This document shows, one piece after another, positions 1 to 11,964 of a stretch of DNA of 64,000 bases. The stretch lies in the NCBI GenBank assembly GCA_027924585.1, contig BSBM01000764.1, forward strand, positions 2,698,001-2,762,000, read 5' to 3'. A model generated the notes under the pieces. The model searched no databases and had not been told where the DNA came from. It saw only the letters and a list, made by a program, of their open reading frames with translations. Each line of letters begins with the position of its first letter. The first letter of the stretch is position 1. A program made the position numbers and the translations under genes. This DNA is from Larix kaempferi (Eukaryota; Streptophyta; Pinopsida; Pinales; Pinaceae).

Positions 1-911
1 GACAAGTGGAAAATGGACATATGAAAGAGGTAAAGTACAAACTGGGGATTTACATACTAGGTTTTAGTAAGGATAGGGTTTATATCTTCAACGATTTTGT
101 GAGAGTGAATTCATGACCAGCTATTGGTAAGCATATTGGAACAAAGTAGGGTGTATTTGTTACATATATTTGACCATATGTACATGAAGGCCCAATGAAT
201 TTTATTACACTTTATTTATGCATTCCTTTCCATTGTACTTGATACTTTGCCATTGTTTTTAGCATGCTAGAGTAGGCACACTTCAACTGAACTTCATAGA
301 TGCTCAAGTACATGTCGTTTGATGAAATACGGCAGCATTGATGAAATGTGTAGTATCTATTAGACTTCATCTTAGTTTGTGAAAATGTCATAGGATTACA
401 TTGATGATATGCGTAGCATGTTACAATTATGACAGAGGTTATTCAAACATATTTTGACTTATTTTGTTAACTTTTGTTTTTCCTTGCAACATATTTTCCT
501 TGCAACCATAATCCTGATCAATGGGTATTAACCCTTGGAGTTAAAAAAAAACACAATTTTAAATTAGATATCAAATTATCATGCATGTGATAATTTCATT
601 GAAATGTTGAAATATATTATTAGTTTTTTCCATTAAGATAATGTTTTCATAACACAATGGTGAGATGTTACTTGATCAATGCAATAAATGTAAGAGAATA
701 AATATTGCTTAAAATGTAATTATATAAATTTCAATAGCATAATTTATCAATTTGTGGAATCTTGAGATAAATCATCACAAGCACAAGTGGAAATTCAAGA
801 GAAAATATGGAATATATTGTATCATGCATTGATAGCCAAATGTTTGTAATACAAAATATGGCAAAGTAGTCTGCCCTCAAATGGCTTGTCAATGTACATG
901 TATCCCTAAGT
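1..911. other. AT-rich stretch with no recognised gene
   Basis: I see no convincing coding frame, splice structure, RNA gene or repeat boundary here. Short open frames exist but lack coding character. It lies downstream of the minus-strand gene at 1284-3725. Confidence 0.5.
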
Positions 912-919
912 ACAACAAT

Positions 920-1216
920 CAGGGATAATTTTAAGGACCCATACTTATTTAAAAGTGTATAAACCTTGGTGAATCTTACCATTTCTTAAAATGTCAACTA
1001 TAAAATATTTGACGATATTTTTCTAAAATTATTTCAATTTCTATCGATTTCATATAGTTTATATAATAATTTGGCGATTTTTAGAGTGAAAAAAGCTTAC
1101 CCCATCAAAATTGGGTGAAATGGGGCTTCAAAAAATGCAAATTGGCGAATCTTTTTTTGGAAAAAGACATGGAAAAATAGCCCATGGGCTAAATTTCGCC
1201 CCTAAAATTATCCTTG
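920..1216. mobile_element. Short non-autonomous hAT-type element (MITE), copy 1
   Basis: This 297 bp element has terminal inverted repeats: the left end reads CAGGGATAATTTTAAGG and the inverted right end reads CAAGGATAATTTTAGGG. It is flanked by a perfect 8 bp duplication ACAACAAT (912-919 and 1217-1224). An 8 bp duplication with CAGGG-like ends is the hallmark of the hAT superfamily. It has no transposase and must be moved in trans. A second copy with a different 8 bp duplication lies at 53743-54040, which proves mobility. It starts 68 bp past the stop codon of the minus-strand gene, so it would sit in that gene's 3' untranslated region or just beyond. Confidence 0.92.
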
Positions 1217-1283
1217 ACAACAATGTGTACATGTATGCCAAAATACATATATACAGGACTATGCAACATAAAAAATCATTCTT

Positions 1284-3725
1284 TCACTTGTTTTTCCCCG
1301 AGTTTCCTCTATCGACCATCTCCCTAGGATCGTTCTGCATCTCAAGAGTTTGCAAAAAAAATATCATTATTTTTATCAAATAATTGCACTAATACCCTAC
1401 CATTAACAAACTTAAAAAATTAAATTATGGCCAAATTATTTATGACAAACACTCACCAAATCCTCATGGGGTATAGATGTATGCGGTGTGCTCATGGAAG
1501 GCCTCTCTGTAGTTTTGCTCTGCAAATAAAAGATCCTATCTCAATTAATTTAACAATTCAACATTGATCAACATGTTTGGGTAAATTGAATAAAAAAACT
1601 TGGTCATTAATGAACATCTCACCACAAGAGGAGACCTGATCAGAACCATGGATTGAGCAGAGGGGCCGGGCACTTCTGTCGCTAATGGCTACAATTACCA
1701 AATGGGGAAATAATTATACATGCATGAATAAACAGTATAGTAACATGGTTAAATACTATGCATTGTGATTGTTGAAATAGTTACCTTTGTATGACTTGTG
1801 TCTATTACAGATGCGGCACTAACTGCAACATCAAGGACCCTTATTAGGTGAGGGGTAGATGGATCTCCCATGTGTCTTCTATAGAGGACATCCACACCCT
1901 TTCTAGGAGTTGATCCTCTCTTATACACTTGTCCCTTTTGCACATTTGGACTACGAGGAGATCCAACTGTTGATTCTCTCATAAGTATAGAGGTTGGTGG
2001 CTACATACACTAATTACTGACGTAGTTAGAAATCCATTGGTCAATGAAATAACATGTATTAACAAAATGAAAATGATGAAATACATACCGATGTATTGTA
2101 TACTTCAAGCAATTCTAAGAAATGTTCTGCCACCTGTTGTGTCTCTATGGGAACGATATCGCTTGTATTCCCACAAGGGGGAGCTCACTAGATGAAATCA
2201 TTTCCCTCTGAGGGGGATCTACAATCTAAATTTTAGAAAATTGTAAATATTAGATTGCGTAGCATTCATTAAGTAACATGTGATAACAAACTAACATGTA
2301 TTAAAATAATGTCATGTTAAAATAGTTACCTCAGCGTGAGTTGTTTTCGCTGAAATTATGACAACATCTTGTACATAAGAAGGTTCTGCTGCATGAGCTT
2401 CTTTCCCCTCATGCCCTTCTTGTAGCAACTACAAGTTTTAAAATCATTAAAAATATTAGCAATCTATATATGTGTATAGTAAGTAAAAATAATTTACAAA
2501 TGACACTAAATTATTAACCATTTATTTATGTATTAAAATAATATCATGTTGAAATAGTTACCTCAATGTGAGTTGTTGTCACTGAAAGTATGACAACATC
2601 TTCTACATCGTACGGTGTTGGTGCATGAGCCTTTGGACTATGCTCTGCATCATCAGTGGAAAGGTCTTCAACCTCATTCCCTTCTTGTAGCAACTACACG
2701 TTTTAAAATCATTAAAAATATTAGCAATCTATATATATGTATAGTAAGGAAAAATAATTTACAAATGACACTAAATTGTTAACCATTTACTTACCTGTGT
2801 AAAATATCCAGTAAAGGTATCATCTGTTTGTACAGAACCAGAGCAAGGATGGCCGCATACTATGTATGGGTGGGGCTCTCGGTTTTGCTCATCATGTGCA
2901 GGTCTAGTGCCACTACTAGATGCTCCTCGATCACTGGAAGGTGGTGGCTCTACCCCACCAGGAGGTGGTGGATCTACCCCACCAACAGGTGGTGGCTATA
3001 CTCCACCCATATATGGTGGCTCTGATGGAACTTCTTGGTACGTACCTTAAAGATATGTTCTATGGCAAACAACTACATGTTCCAATAGTAGGAATGATTC
3101 CTGCGTCTCTGGGACCAACTGATGTGTAGGAGAGACATCTGGCCTGGGTAGTTGCCTCCGATATGGAGCTACTGGGTGATTGGAATCTATGTGCCTCGCA
3201 TTGGGACATTGTTGAGGCATACCCATCCCAACGCCACGGTACTCCAATATATAAAAATAATTCACATGCTTCCGCAAAACATATTCTGCGTACATCTTTC
3301 TCAGAAAATATAGAGGCATTTCCTTGTTGTTATGTGGTGGTTGATCAAACACCATGTACCATCGGTCCATCCAATTATCTATGAATGGTTGATATGTAAA
3401 CCACTCGATAGAAATATTCCTTTTGTTTGCATTCAGGATTTCACCCATCCGTGGATCTATAAAAAGGAAAAACATATGTTGTTTTGATATCTTCAACTTC
3501 TTAACTTCTTTATAGCTAATTCCATCGGCGTATTCTTACCTCTTTCTATCTATGTATGTAGGAATATCGTGCAATGCACCATTAGACCTACTAAAGGTCT
3601 CTATCATTGCATCCAAATTGGATGCAAGCATACGATGCCTGTCATCAACAATAGCTATTGAGGCTCAAATTTGTATGATCCTCCCAATTTCTCTTTGGAT
3701 GTCTGAATGTCTATCTGTAATCATC
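1284..3725 (-). pseudogene. Damaged nine-exon gene; possible plant mobile domain C-terminus
   Basis: Reading the minus strand I find consecutive exons with GT..AG borders: 3540-3725, 2795-3456, 2562-2693, 2330-2428, 2089-2225, 1785-2000, 1623-1688, 1457-1519 and a last exon 1284-1334 ending in TGA. Exons 3, 4, 6, 7 and 8 are multiples of three and join in phase 0, which is hard to get by chance. The second exon encodes a W..F..QPFIDNWMDRW stretch followed by YFLRKMYAEYV; this resembles the C-terminal part of the plant mobile domain (PMD, aminotransferase-like), but that match is from memory and weak. It continues into a proline/glycine-rich tail with PPPVGGVDPPPPGG. Damage: TGA in exon 1, a phase mismatch between exons 1 and 2, TAA and TAG in exon 2, and a frameshift in exon 5 (137 bp). 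No start exon was found. It could instead be a transposon-derived gene. Confidence 0.55.
2296..2793 (-). repeat. Tandem duplication of one exon plus intron
   Basis: Two adjacent units (about 2296-2527 and 2528-2793) share intron sequence and a homologous exon. The exon copies are 2330-2428 (33 codons) and 2562-2693 (44 codons). Both start LLQEG, both contain VQDVV or VEDVV, and both end TTHAE or TTHIE before a GTAACT donor. The 33 bp length difference lies inside the exon and keeps frame. This is an in-frame exon duplication within the host gene. Confidence 0.85.
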
Positions 3726-3954
3726 CTGCAATCAAAAAATAAAATAAAAATCATTAGAAACATGTACATGTGCTATAATGACATCTCTCAAAAATGAAAA
3801 ATGTACAAACTTTGTGCAAGAATGAATACATTACAAACATAAATATCATATTAAAATACTATAATAACAACTACATGTAAACAAAAGTGGAAGGTGAGGA
3901 TCAACTACATGTAAATCTGTAATATACCGAAATTTTGACTATGATTATTTTATA

Positions 3955-4640
3955 TATATTAGGCGTAAGCCCCGATGCACATGATTTATTTTGATTATAT
4001 AGATACTGGGCATAAAACCCAATGCACATGTTTTACTTTTGTTACATATACTGGGGTAAATCCCCAATGCACATGATTTAGTTTTGTTATATCTATATTG
4101 GGAATAGGCCTTGATGGACACAGATTATTTTATGTATTGGCCATAATCCCTGATGTACTTGGTTGATGTTTATTATGTGATTGGGTACAATCCCTAATAT
4201 ACTGAGATGAACTTTGTTATGTACTTTGCAGAAGTTCTGGTATATATGATTGAATTCTATGATGTGTTGGGAATAATCCCTAGAGCACATGGGTTGCAAG
4301 ACTATGTGTTGAGCGTAAGCTCTGGAGCACATAGGTAACCCCAGCAGAAAAATGATTTAGTGTTGGGCATCATCCCTGGAGCACTCCAACATAATGTTGA
4401 GCATAAGATCTGGAGCATCGGATCTTTGGCCATTGTATCCCTAGTTGTATCTTACAAATGCATCATAGTACTAGTGTTGAGAAAAAAGATCTGGAATTGG
4501 ACTAGTGTAATGCCCATTTAAGAGTGTTGAGCATAAGCTCTGAATAGCACTAGGGGTTACCTTACTTAAAGGTGCTGAGTTGGAAAGAATCTTAATAGCA
4601 CCAACATTCATCATACTTATTCAAGTTGATTAATTGAATC
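3955..4640 (+). repeat. U3 minisatellite of copy B
   Basis: Degenerate tandem units centred on GTTGAGCATAAGCTCTGGAG, or on GGGCATAAGCCC in the first part. Each has a short palindromic core such as GAGCATAAGCTC. The same array occurs in copy A and, inverted, in copy C. Confidence 0.75.
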
Positions 4641-4987
4641 ATTATCTATTTCTCATCAAGAACTGAAAGATACTGCCATGAATACAAGGTAATCCAACAT
4701 GCAAGGGAATCTAGGGCTACCTATCCTAGTTGACCAACCAGACCCCACATGAGGCTTTGTTAAAGGATTAAAATAAATTAAAGGGAGCATCGAATTTACA
4801 AGTATGCTACATAATAAAAGATAAATAAATTGAATATGTGAAGTCTATATACATATACATGAAAATATTATATATATGTGAAGTTGTTTGGATAATAAAA
4901 GACAAATAAAATAAGTAAAATCTATATACATGAAATATCATATATGTGAAGTTATTTAAATAATAAAAGATAAACAAATTAATTAAC

Positions 4988-4988
<1 letters not shown>

Positions 4989-5057
<69 letters not shown>
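4989..5057. repeat. TA dinucleotide microsatellite
   Basis: 69 bp of uninterrupted TA repeats inside the U3 of copy B, just 5' of the copy A insertion site. Confidence 0.98.
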
Positions 5058-5060
<3 letters not shown>

Positions 5061-5094
5061 ATTTTGTAAACTAATGTAATATACCAAATTTTGG

Positions 5095-5720
5095 ACTAAC
5101 TATTTCTGATGTTATATTGGGCCACAACCCCAACACATATGGTTCATTTTGATTACTGGGCATAAGCTCTAGCACACATGATTTATTCTTTTGTAGACTA
5201 GCATATTGGGCATGGACCCTGACTGATTTACATTATTGATTATATACTGGGCAAGGAAGCCCTAATGATTTGATTTATGTTTTATCATATGATTTGGGTA
5301 CAAACCCTAATATACTGAGATGGCCTTTTGTCACTTACTGTGCAGAGTTATGATTTACTTGACTGACTTATGTGGTGTGTTGAGCGTGGACTCAGAAACA
5401 CACGGATGACTTACGTACTGGGCATAAGCCCTGATGTACCTAGAAGGATTATTATTATGTACTAGGTGTAAGCCTCGACGTACATTGAGTGTTGGGCATA
5501 ATCCCTGGAGCACTCCAAGATTGATAAACAAATACCGGATCCAAGGCCACTTGAATATTCTAGATGTGCCTCACAACCACATTCTAGCACTAGTGTTGAG
5601 CAGGAGGCTCTAGAATTGCACTAGTGTAACGCCCATGTGAAAGTGTTGAGTTAAAAGCTTTGAAGAGCACTCGAGGTTACTAAGTCTCAAAAGTGTTGAG
5701 TCTGGAAGACTCTGAATAGC
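5095..5720 (+). repeat. U3 minisatellite of copy A
   Basis: Same degenerate unit as in copy B (GTTGGGCATAATCCCTGGAG and variants), spaced irregularly, followed by the same flanking motif CACTAGTGTTGAGC. Confidence 0.7.
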
Positions 5721-6338
5721 ACTTCTATTTTCATCACATTTATTTAATTTGGTTACACAAATCATTTTCTATCTATCATCAAGTACTGTGCGAACTACCA
5801 TGTTAAACAATGGAATCCGACATGCAAGAGAGAGACTTAGAGGTGCCTATCCAAGCCTACCAAAAGACTGTCCAAAGATTTGGACCTTGTCCTTAATTTT
5901 AAAAAGAAGTATCATGAGAGATACATAATTCAATAAAATAAAATTACCATAACTTAAGTATGAAATGACTAAGAATAGTCTGATAAGCATGACTTGCATA
6001 AAGGTCTCAAAGTTAATACTATTATTAAACGTATTAATAATAATGTTATTATTATTTATTTATAAAATATATATATTTCATAAATTTTATGGATCGATTG
6101 CTATCACATTATCATACTATTAATATGTATTATTAAATAGTATTGTTAATATTAGGTATAATATATAACTACTATTTTTATTATTATGTAAGAAGTAATT
6201 TAAAGTCACTTCTAGTTAAAACAAATAAAAGTCCTACTTTAACCAGAACTAGATATTTAGTAAAAATATCTATTAAAAATATTAATTTAATTAAAGAAAC
6301 TAAATAATTATTCAAACAACTATATTCCAAGACTCCCC

Positions 6339-6346
6339 TATATAAA
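6339..6346 (+). promoter_or_regulatory. Probable TATA box of LTR copy A
   Basis: TATATAAA precedes a purine-rich leader (AGAGGGCAGATCCC) at the same relative place as TATA-like boxes in copies B and C. This predicts the U3/R boundary a few tens of bases downstream. Confidence 0.6.
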
Positions 6347-9300
6347 AGAGGGCAGATCCCAAGAGAGGGGATCATATTTTCATTATCATTCTCTTAAAGG
6401 AGAGTAAAGGAGAATTTTGCTGCAAGAATTGAAGCAGTCCCACATTCATAACTAGATCTAATCCAATAGTTGAACCTGGGGCCTCTACTTCTCTCATTGC
6501 ATGTTGGAACCAGCTCAGGGGGATCGAGATAAGACCAGGAACGGTCTAAGGTTCATGGTTGGGAGTCCACCATGGTAGTCCCAAAGTTATCCAGTTAAAA
6601 GATCATTTTACAGGTCAGCCAAGTCCATAAGCTTTCTGCATTAATTATTGTTTGAGTGTGCAGGTCTTGCAGAGGAGGATTAAGCTTCAATATAACCAGG
6701 TATGAACTACAATTCACCATTTCAGTTTACAATAGAAGCTAGGAATAATACATTAGGATTTATTTTACAGTACTGTATTTTCCCCAAATCTTTATAATGT
6801 TATCTTTTCCATAGAGCAAGGGCCTTAGGGCATGGGCTCACTGGGTTACACAGTAGGATTATTTTTGTTCCCTTAAGCAGAACTATTATATTCACTATAG
6901 CCATGAGTTTGAACCAAAACCAACTAGAGGTCTAGCAGGGCTAGTCTAGCTAACCTGTGCTAGACACCCAGGTCAGCAGATAAACTTAGGAAACCTAAAT
7001 CGATACTTACACAGATGCCTATGATTTTGAAGGAATGTTATATGTTTTATATTATATTTTATTTCTAAAAAGTTACACTGTAGTTTCCAGATTTAAATCG
7101 TAGATTGGGACAATTCCTTTTACAACTTTGACCAATCTTTTAAAACATAGAAACAAATCGCAGACATGAAAAGAGACTTTCTTTTAAAGAAAACACATTA
7201 CTGTAAACCCCATATCTTATCAAATACACTTTACAGTATCGAGATCCATCCTTAAGAAGAGATCTATATGCGGCCATCAAAGCCTTATAAAATAGTAGTG
7301 AAACTTTACCACACAGAGTTAATGTTTTTCATCACCAATGTTTTCACATAAAAAAGAAGCACCTACAAATTTAACTGTACATTGCCATTAAACTATTCTT
7401 TTCCTACCAAGCGCAATTACAAAAGTAAGAATACAATACGATTTATCTAATCCTATATTTCAGAAATTTAGACATCTCATCCAACGATTATACCGATCAT
7501 CAAAACCCTAACGGGCATCATTTTTCCAAAACAAGGATTGAATCCACATCAAACGAAAATGATACATTAGCATTTAAACACATTCTATTTTACCACAGCA
7601 AGACGCAAGTCAAGAGATCGATACCCATTATCGATTCACAACCCCTGCTAACATTGAAATCACTGGAAGCATAGTTTTTAGACAGAGGATTATTTCTCAA
7701 ACAAATGAGTACACATCATCTAGGGTTACGTTAACAGTTTTCAAAGAAACGCAGAAGACGATTTAAAGTCATAGACCTATCTACTGCCCAATAAACAATA
7801 GGTCATTGCCCATATAAATAAACCGACAGGGAGTAACCCAAATTGCCAAGAAAATAAACTATCTAGATGTTAGACAGAGACATCACTGGCATAAACAAAC
7901 ACAGGATATCGCAAAGCTGCGCTCTTAAACCTTTCATTTAAAAATGCCAAATCGATTGCGTTCAGGCTAGAACCACAATAGAAAATGCATAGATCAAATA
8001 GACATTAGCCATACGTATTCCATCGGAAAAAACGTAGACGTCAAACAAGAACACAAACCATACATAGAAAAACGCAGAGGCCCAACATTTTACATATCAT
8101 CAATACATGTTCAATGTTCAATAGAAAACGTAGGTATCTGTACTTCTTTTCAAAACCCCAAGTTATAGAATGTGGGTATTATATCCCATCACAAAACCTT
8201 AAGAGTCTTCACAGAGCTAAATGGCCAAAACTTATACATCAAAAATAGAAACCCTCCGGGGTTATTCCCATTAAAAATAGACACATCTATTAACCGATCC
8301 AGCTAAAGGTGACCCCTCAAGAACTCCAAAGAAGATGCAGTGAGCGAAAAAGGGCTTCACGAAGTTCCTCATAGCAACGAAAAACAACACACCCTCCATA
8401 GATGCGAGAGGAAGGGACAAGGGTTGGTAAGACCTGAACTTACCACTCTCGTTTCCAACGTAATCAAGGGTGTTGGTCATCATCTAGTAAGCCACGCAAA
8501 GGAGAACCGCCACCAACTACCTGCCAAGCAAACATTCACCATGAGATTAAATCCTGATTTAAATACTTAAATGCTAGATAAACAGAGAAAGGAAAGTATG
8601 CTATGTGTTGAATAAAAGCACTTGAGCACTATCAAAATCACTCTCCATCATCCATACTATGCAACCACCTGGTGCACTGACCATGAGCGTAGCTCAGGTC
8701 AAGGCACAAACCACCCAGACGAGCAAGGGGCTGTCGAAAACCAAGGAGATACGATGAACAACGAAAGTAGGTGTAAAACCCCAGGTCAAAACCCTCGTTT
8801 TGCCCAGCTGGCCACCACAACCACGTGGTTGTCACATGCAACATTAATATTCCACCAAACTTCAACTACTAATCAAATGTTTACCCATACTCCATAGTAT
8901 GAGTCGCGAATGCCTTTATACATTGTTTTGTATTGTAATGTTTATGTCAGGGGTTAATTCCCCTTCCCTTTTTTAGAACACTACACCTCAAACCTTCTAG
9001 GATCCTATCATGGTTTAGCTAAGAAGGAGTTTCTCCTATTGTTTACCTGCACAAACACACCAACATCACATGTATTAGAAAAATTGCTAAGTAAGTTAGC
9101 TAGTCCCAATTGCTTATTCCTTACCTCTCGACAACTCTAACAGGGATCTATTTATCAACATAAAAGTTTCCCCAAGTAATTTCAATCTCTCGTCAACAAG
9201 TCCATCATGCCTGGAGATATCAGTTAAGCTTTTTACAAACTCAAACATACATATAAATATTGAAAGTAAAAGGACCTTAGGTGCAATTATAAACATGCCA

Positions 9301-9703
9301 TAAGATTACATATACATCAACTAACTTATAATATCGCTTCCGTGGGAAAACACAAATAGTGAAACTATCTTGCTTAGAGATCACAAGTTCTCATTATTTC
9401 AAAACCAAGTTCCAATACAACGTCCCAGTACTGAAGTTAATTTATGACACATCATCTATTTAGGCTTTTAGCAGCGAGAAGATTTTTTTTAAATTTCTAC
9501 TATTTTCGAGACACTACAACTAAGTAAATTAATTAAATTTCGTTTCTATACGCAAAATAGAAACTATTAGAAAGTTCTAGTTATCAAAAATTATAATCTT
9601 CCAAATATATTACATATAATTCAAACTAGGAGTTGAATTAAAGAAGATATTAAAATATTGATGTTAACTCAAGATAACCAAACTGCCACATTCCAAAGAA
9701 ACC

Positions 9704-9710
9704 TATATAA
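9704..9710 (+). promoter_or_regulatory. Probable TATA box of LTR copy B
   Basis: TATATAA is followed by a purine-rich leader (GGGAAAGAGCTAAGAGAGGG), parallel to copy A. About 150 bases on comes the block GCATGTTGGAACCAGCT shared with copy A. Confidence 0.6.
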
Positions 9711-10975
9711 GGGAAAGAGCTAAGAGAGGGCATATTATCTGATCATTACTTATGTATGGGATTGGGGAGAATTCTAAGCCTTGTACTTAGAAGATACAGA
9801 GATTTGCTCCAAGATACCAACATCCTTATCCTTAGGTGTTCTAGATTTTCTTGCATGTTGGAACCAGCTTGGGGCTGATCCGATTAAGAACCAGGAATGG
9901 TTCCCAGTCAAAGGTTAAGAGGAACGTGGTAGTTATGAGGTTATCTGGCTACCACTCCACATGTCAAATAAAGAGTATTTCCTATTAATTTGTGTTTGAA
10001 GTGTGCAAGGTTATAGAGCTACTACAAGCAACAGGACCTTAGGTAGGAGGTTTACACTTTCCCTATATCAGGTTTTGTATTTGTTCTTACATAGGATTAC
10101 AGGCTGAGTTTTATAGTTATTAAGATTTCCATTGAAAGCTGCAAATTGTCCTTCATGAAATTTAAATAAATTATCTAATTCTTTAGGTCCATTGACAGAG
10201 TTATTTAGTCATGGTACCCTGGGTTTTACTTAAGGAATTTTATTGATAGGTTATCCTTTAAAACGTTTTATTTTATTGTTTAGACTAAACCTAGGGTAGA
10301 TCTCTTATCCTTTTATAAACTAGAAAACAAACTTCTTAGATTTATTCGAAACCTTCAAACCCCAAACCTCTATTTTCGAACTCTACGTTCAACTACAAAA
10401 AACAAATCTATAATTATTAATTTCATAAAGTCTATGGTAAATTATTTCCAAACATCATAAGCAACATTTGTTCCACACATAATCTTAACACAGGAATCGT
10501 AGATCTTAGAACTACTACAACAACATTAAAATTTAATAATCATTTAGTCTTTTAAATTACAGGGCAGAGTCGATCTCTTGCAAAGATCGCTCTAGCAAAG
10601 CAAGCTCGTGCTAGAGCTCTGGCTTTTAAAACCTAGTTTAATTCTCAACAATTATTACAACTCAATCATCCACGCGGGATTTTTCAAAATTAAAACAACA
10701 AACAACTAGCAACAAGCCTCCTTAGGAGTTACCCTGTTCTTTTTAATTTTAAAATGAAAACACTGACCATCAAATTCACAAAACTCTAGACCCTTTTAAC
10801 TGTTGTTTTAACCAAGATTTTACACACCAACAATAAATAGGACTAGTAAGATAGAGCACCATTGGTTATTCTGAACAGATCGAAACTCACAAATCATTCT
10901 CTAGTTTAGGGATCATTTCTCTCAGAGTCCCAGTCCATGCTATCAGCGTTTCCAGGTTATACACTTGACTCCTTA

Positions 10976-11350
10976 TGTGATGCACCTGCAACAATTAATT
11001 AATACGAATATGTGAAATAGTAGAAATAACAGAACTCAGAATCACTTTTATATTGATCATAGGCCACTTCGAGGGGGCAACCTCCTATGAGCAAGCTCAA
11101 TACAAATAACTTCACGGTGCCTTCATACGTCTCAACACACACTTATATACTAAGTCTAGGCGCCAATACTATGGGTCAAAACCATGGGCCACTACAAACA
11201 ATAGATCAACAATACTACGGGCGACTTACAAAGCATATGCGCCAACAACAATAACACAAACTATTGATCAACAAATACTACGGGACGACTTACAAAGCAT
11301 ATGCGTCCAACAACAACATACTAACAAAGTAAATACATGGGTTCCTAACA
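10976..11350 (-). repeat. 3' LTR of the 11-17 kb chromovirus
   Basis: 375 bp, starting TGTTAGGAACC and ending TGCATCACA in element orientation. The twin is 16724-17098, same length. A short internal repeat (ACGGGCGACTTACAAAGCAT and a variant) occurs twice within the LTR. Confidence 0.97.
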
Positions 11351-11363
11351 TCCCCTCCCCCTT
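11351..11363 (-). promoter_or_regulatory. Polypurine tract of the 11-17 kb chromovirus
   Basis: In element orientation AAGGGGGAGGGGA directly abuts the 3' LTR, as expected for the plus-strand primer of reverse transcription. Confidence 0.93.
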
Positions 11364-11379
11364 AAAAAAAGCTTTGTCC

Positions 11380-11745
11380 TCAAAGCTTTAGATGTGGAAA
11401 TTGTTGTTGAATCTGAAGGAGTGGTTCCCATGTAGCATCCTCTGGTTGCATGTCGTGCCACTGAATTAAGACCTCTGTGATAGAGCGAGAGCGAAGCTGA
11501 CGCGTGCGCCGATTGAGGATGGCCTCTGGCTTCAAAAGGATGGATCCTTCATTATCTAGTTCGGGTAAAATCGTTTGTCCACTGATGTTGGTGCCGAGAA
11601 CTTTCTTCAGACAAGAGACATGAAAGACTGGATGAATGCGGGAAGGAGGAAGTTCCAATTTATAAGCAACGGACCCAATCTTCTGAAGAATCCGATATGG
11701 CCCATAGAACTTTGGAGTGAGCTTATGACGCCCTTTGAGTTTCAA
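11380..11745 (-). pseudogene. Integrase C-terminus and chromodomain-like tail
   Basis: 121 codons. The N-terminal half has the GPYRIL...AYKLELP...HPVFHVSCLKK pattern of the gypsy integrase C-terminal region. The C-terminal half has VLIQWHDMQPEDATWEP, the chromodomain-like signature of plant chromoviruses, thought to guide insertion into certain chromatin. It is in the same frame as the integrase core upstream but separated from it by disrupted sequence (11746-11964), which also contains a TAG (around 11966). Confidence 0.85.
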
Positions 11746-11964
11746 GGAGGATTGTTTGTACGGCTAGAGACGAAGAAAAACCATATTGCCGACTTGAAAA
11801 GTGCGCTCAGAACGGTGCTGATAAGCTTGTTGCTTCATGCGATTTCTTGCCATGTGAAGATTGTCCCGCAAAATGCTAAGAATCTTATCGTGGTTTCGAA
11901 AGACCGTGTCAACTTCCTGAACTGGTGAACTGGTGGGGGTGTATGGAAGAAGAGCTGGAGGTGC

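Larger units (their letters stand above)
5075..9518 (+). mobile_element. Long solo LTR, copy A (inserted in copy B)
   Basis: It starts TGTAATATACC at 5075 and ends CGAGACACTACA at 9518, 4444 bp, with a perfect duplication ACTAA at 5070-5074 and 9519-9523. Order inside: U3 minisatellite to about 5720, TATA box at 6339, a conserved block from 6499, then about 2.9 kb without coding potential. Short open frames around 8271-8900 overlap on both strands and look fortuitous. It sits in the U3 of copy B, so it is younger than B. Confidence 0.9.

Noticed and set aside
4509-4518. TGTAATGCCC as another LTR start
   Set aside because: It is part of the recurring flank of the U3 minisatellite (also TGTAACGCCC near 5626), with no paired end or target duplication.
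8622-8897. 91-codon plus-strand frame in copy A
   Set aside because: Another frame is open on the opposite strand across the same bases, and there is no domain or start context; best read as chance.
9416-9426. TACAACGTCCC as the start of copy B
   Set aside because: It has two mismatches to an LTR start and no matching duplication; the true start at 3918 with AAATC explains the copy fully.
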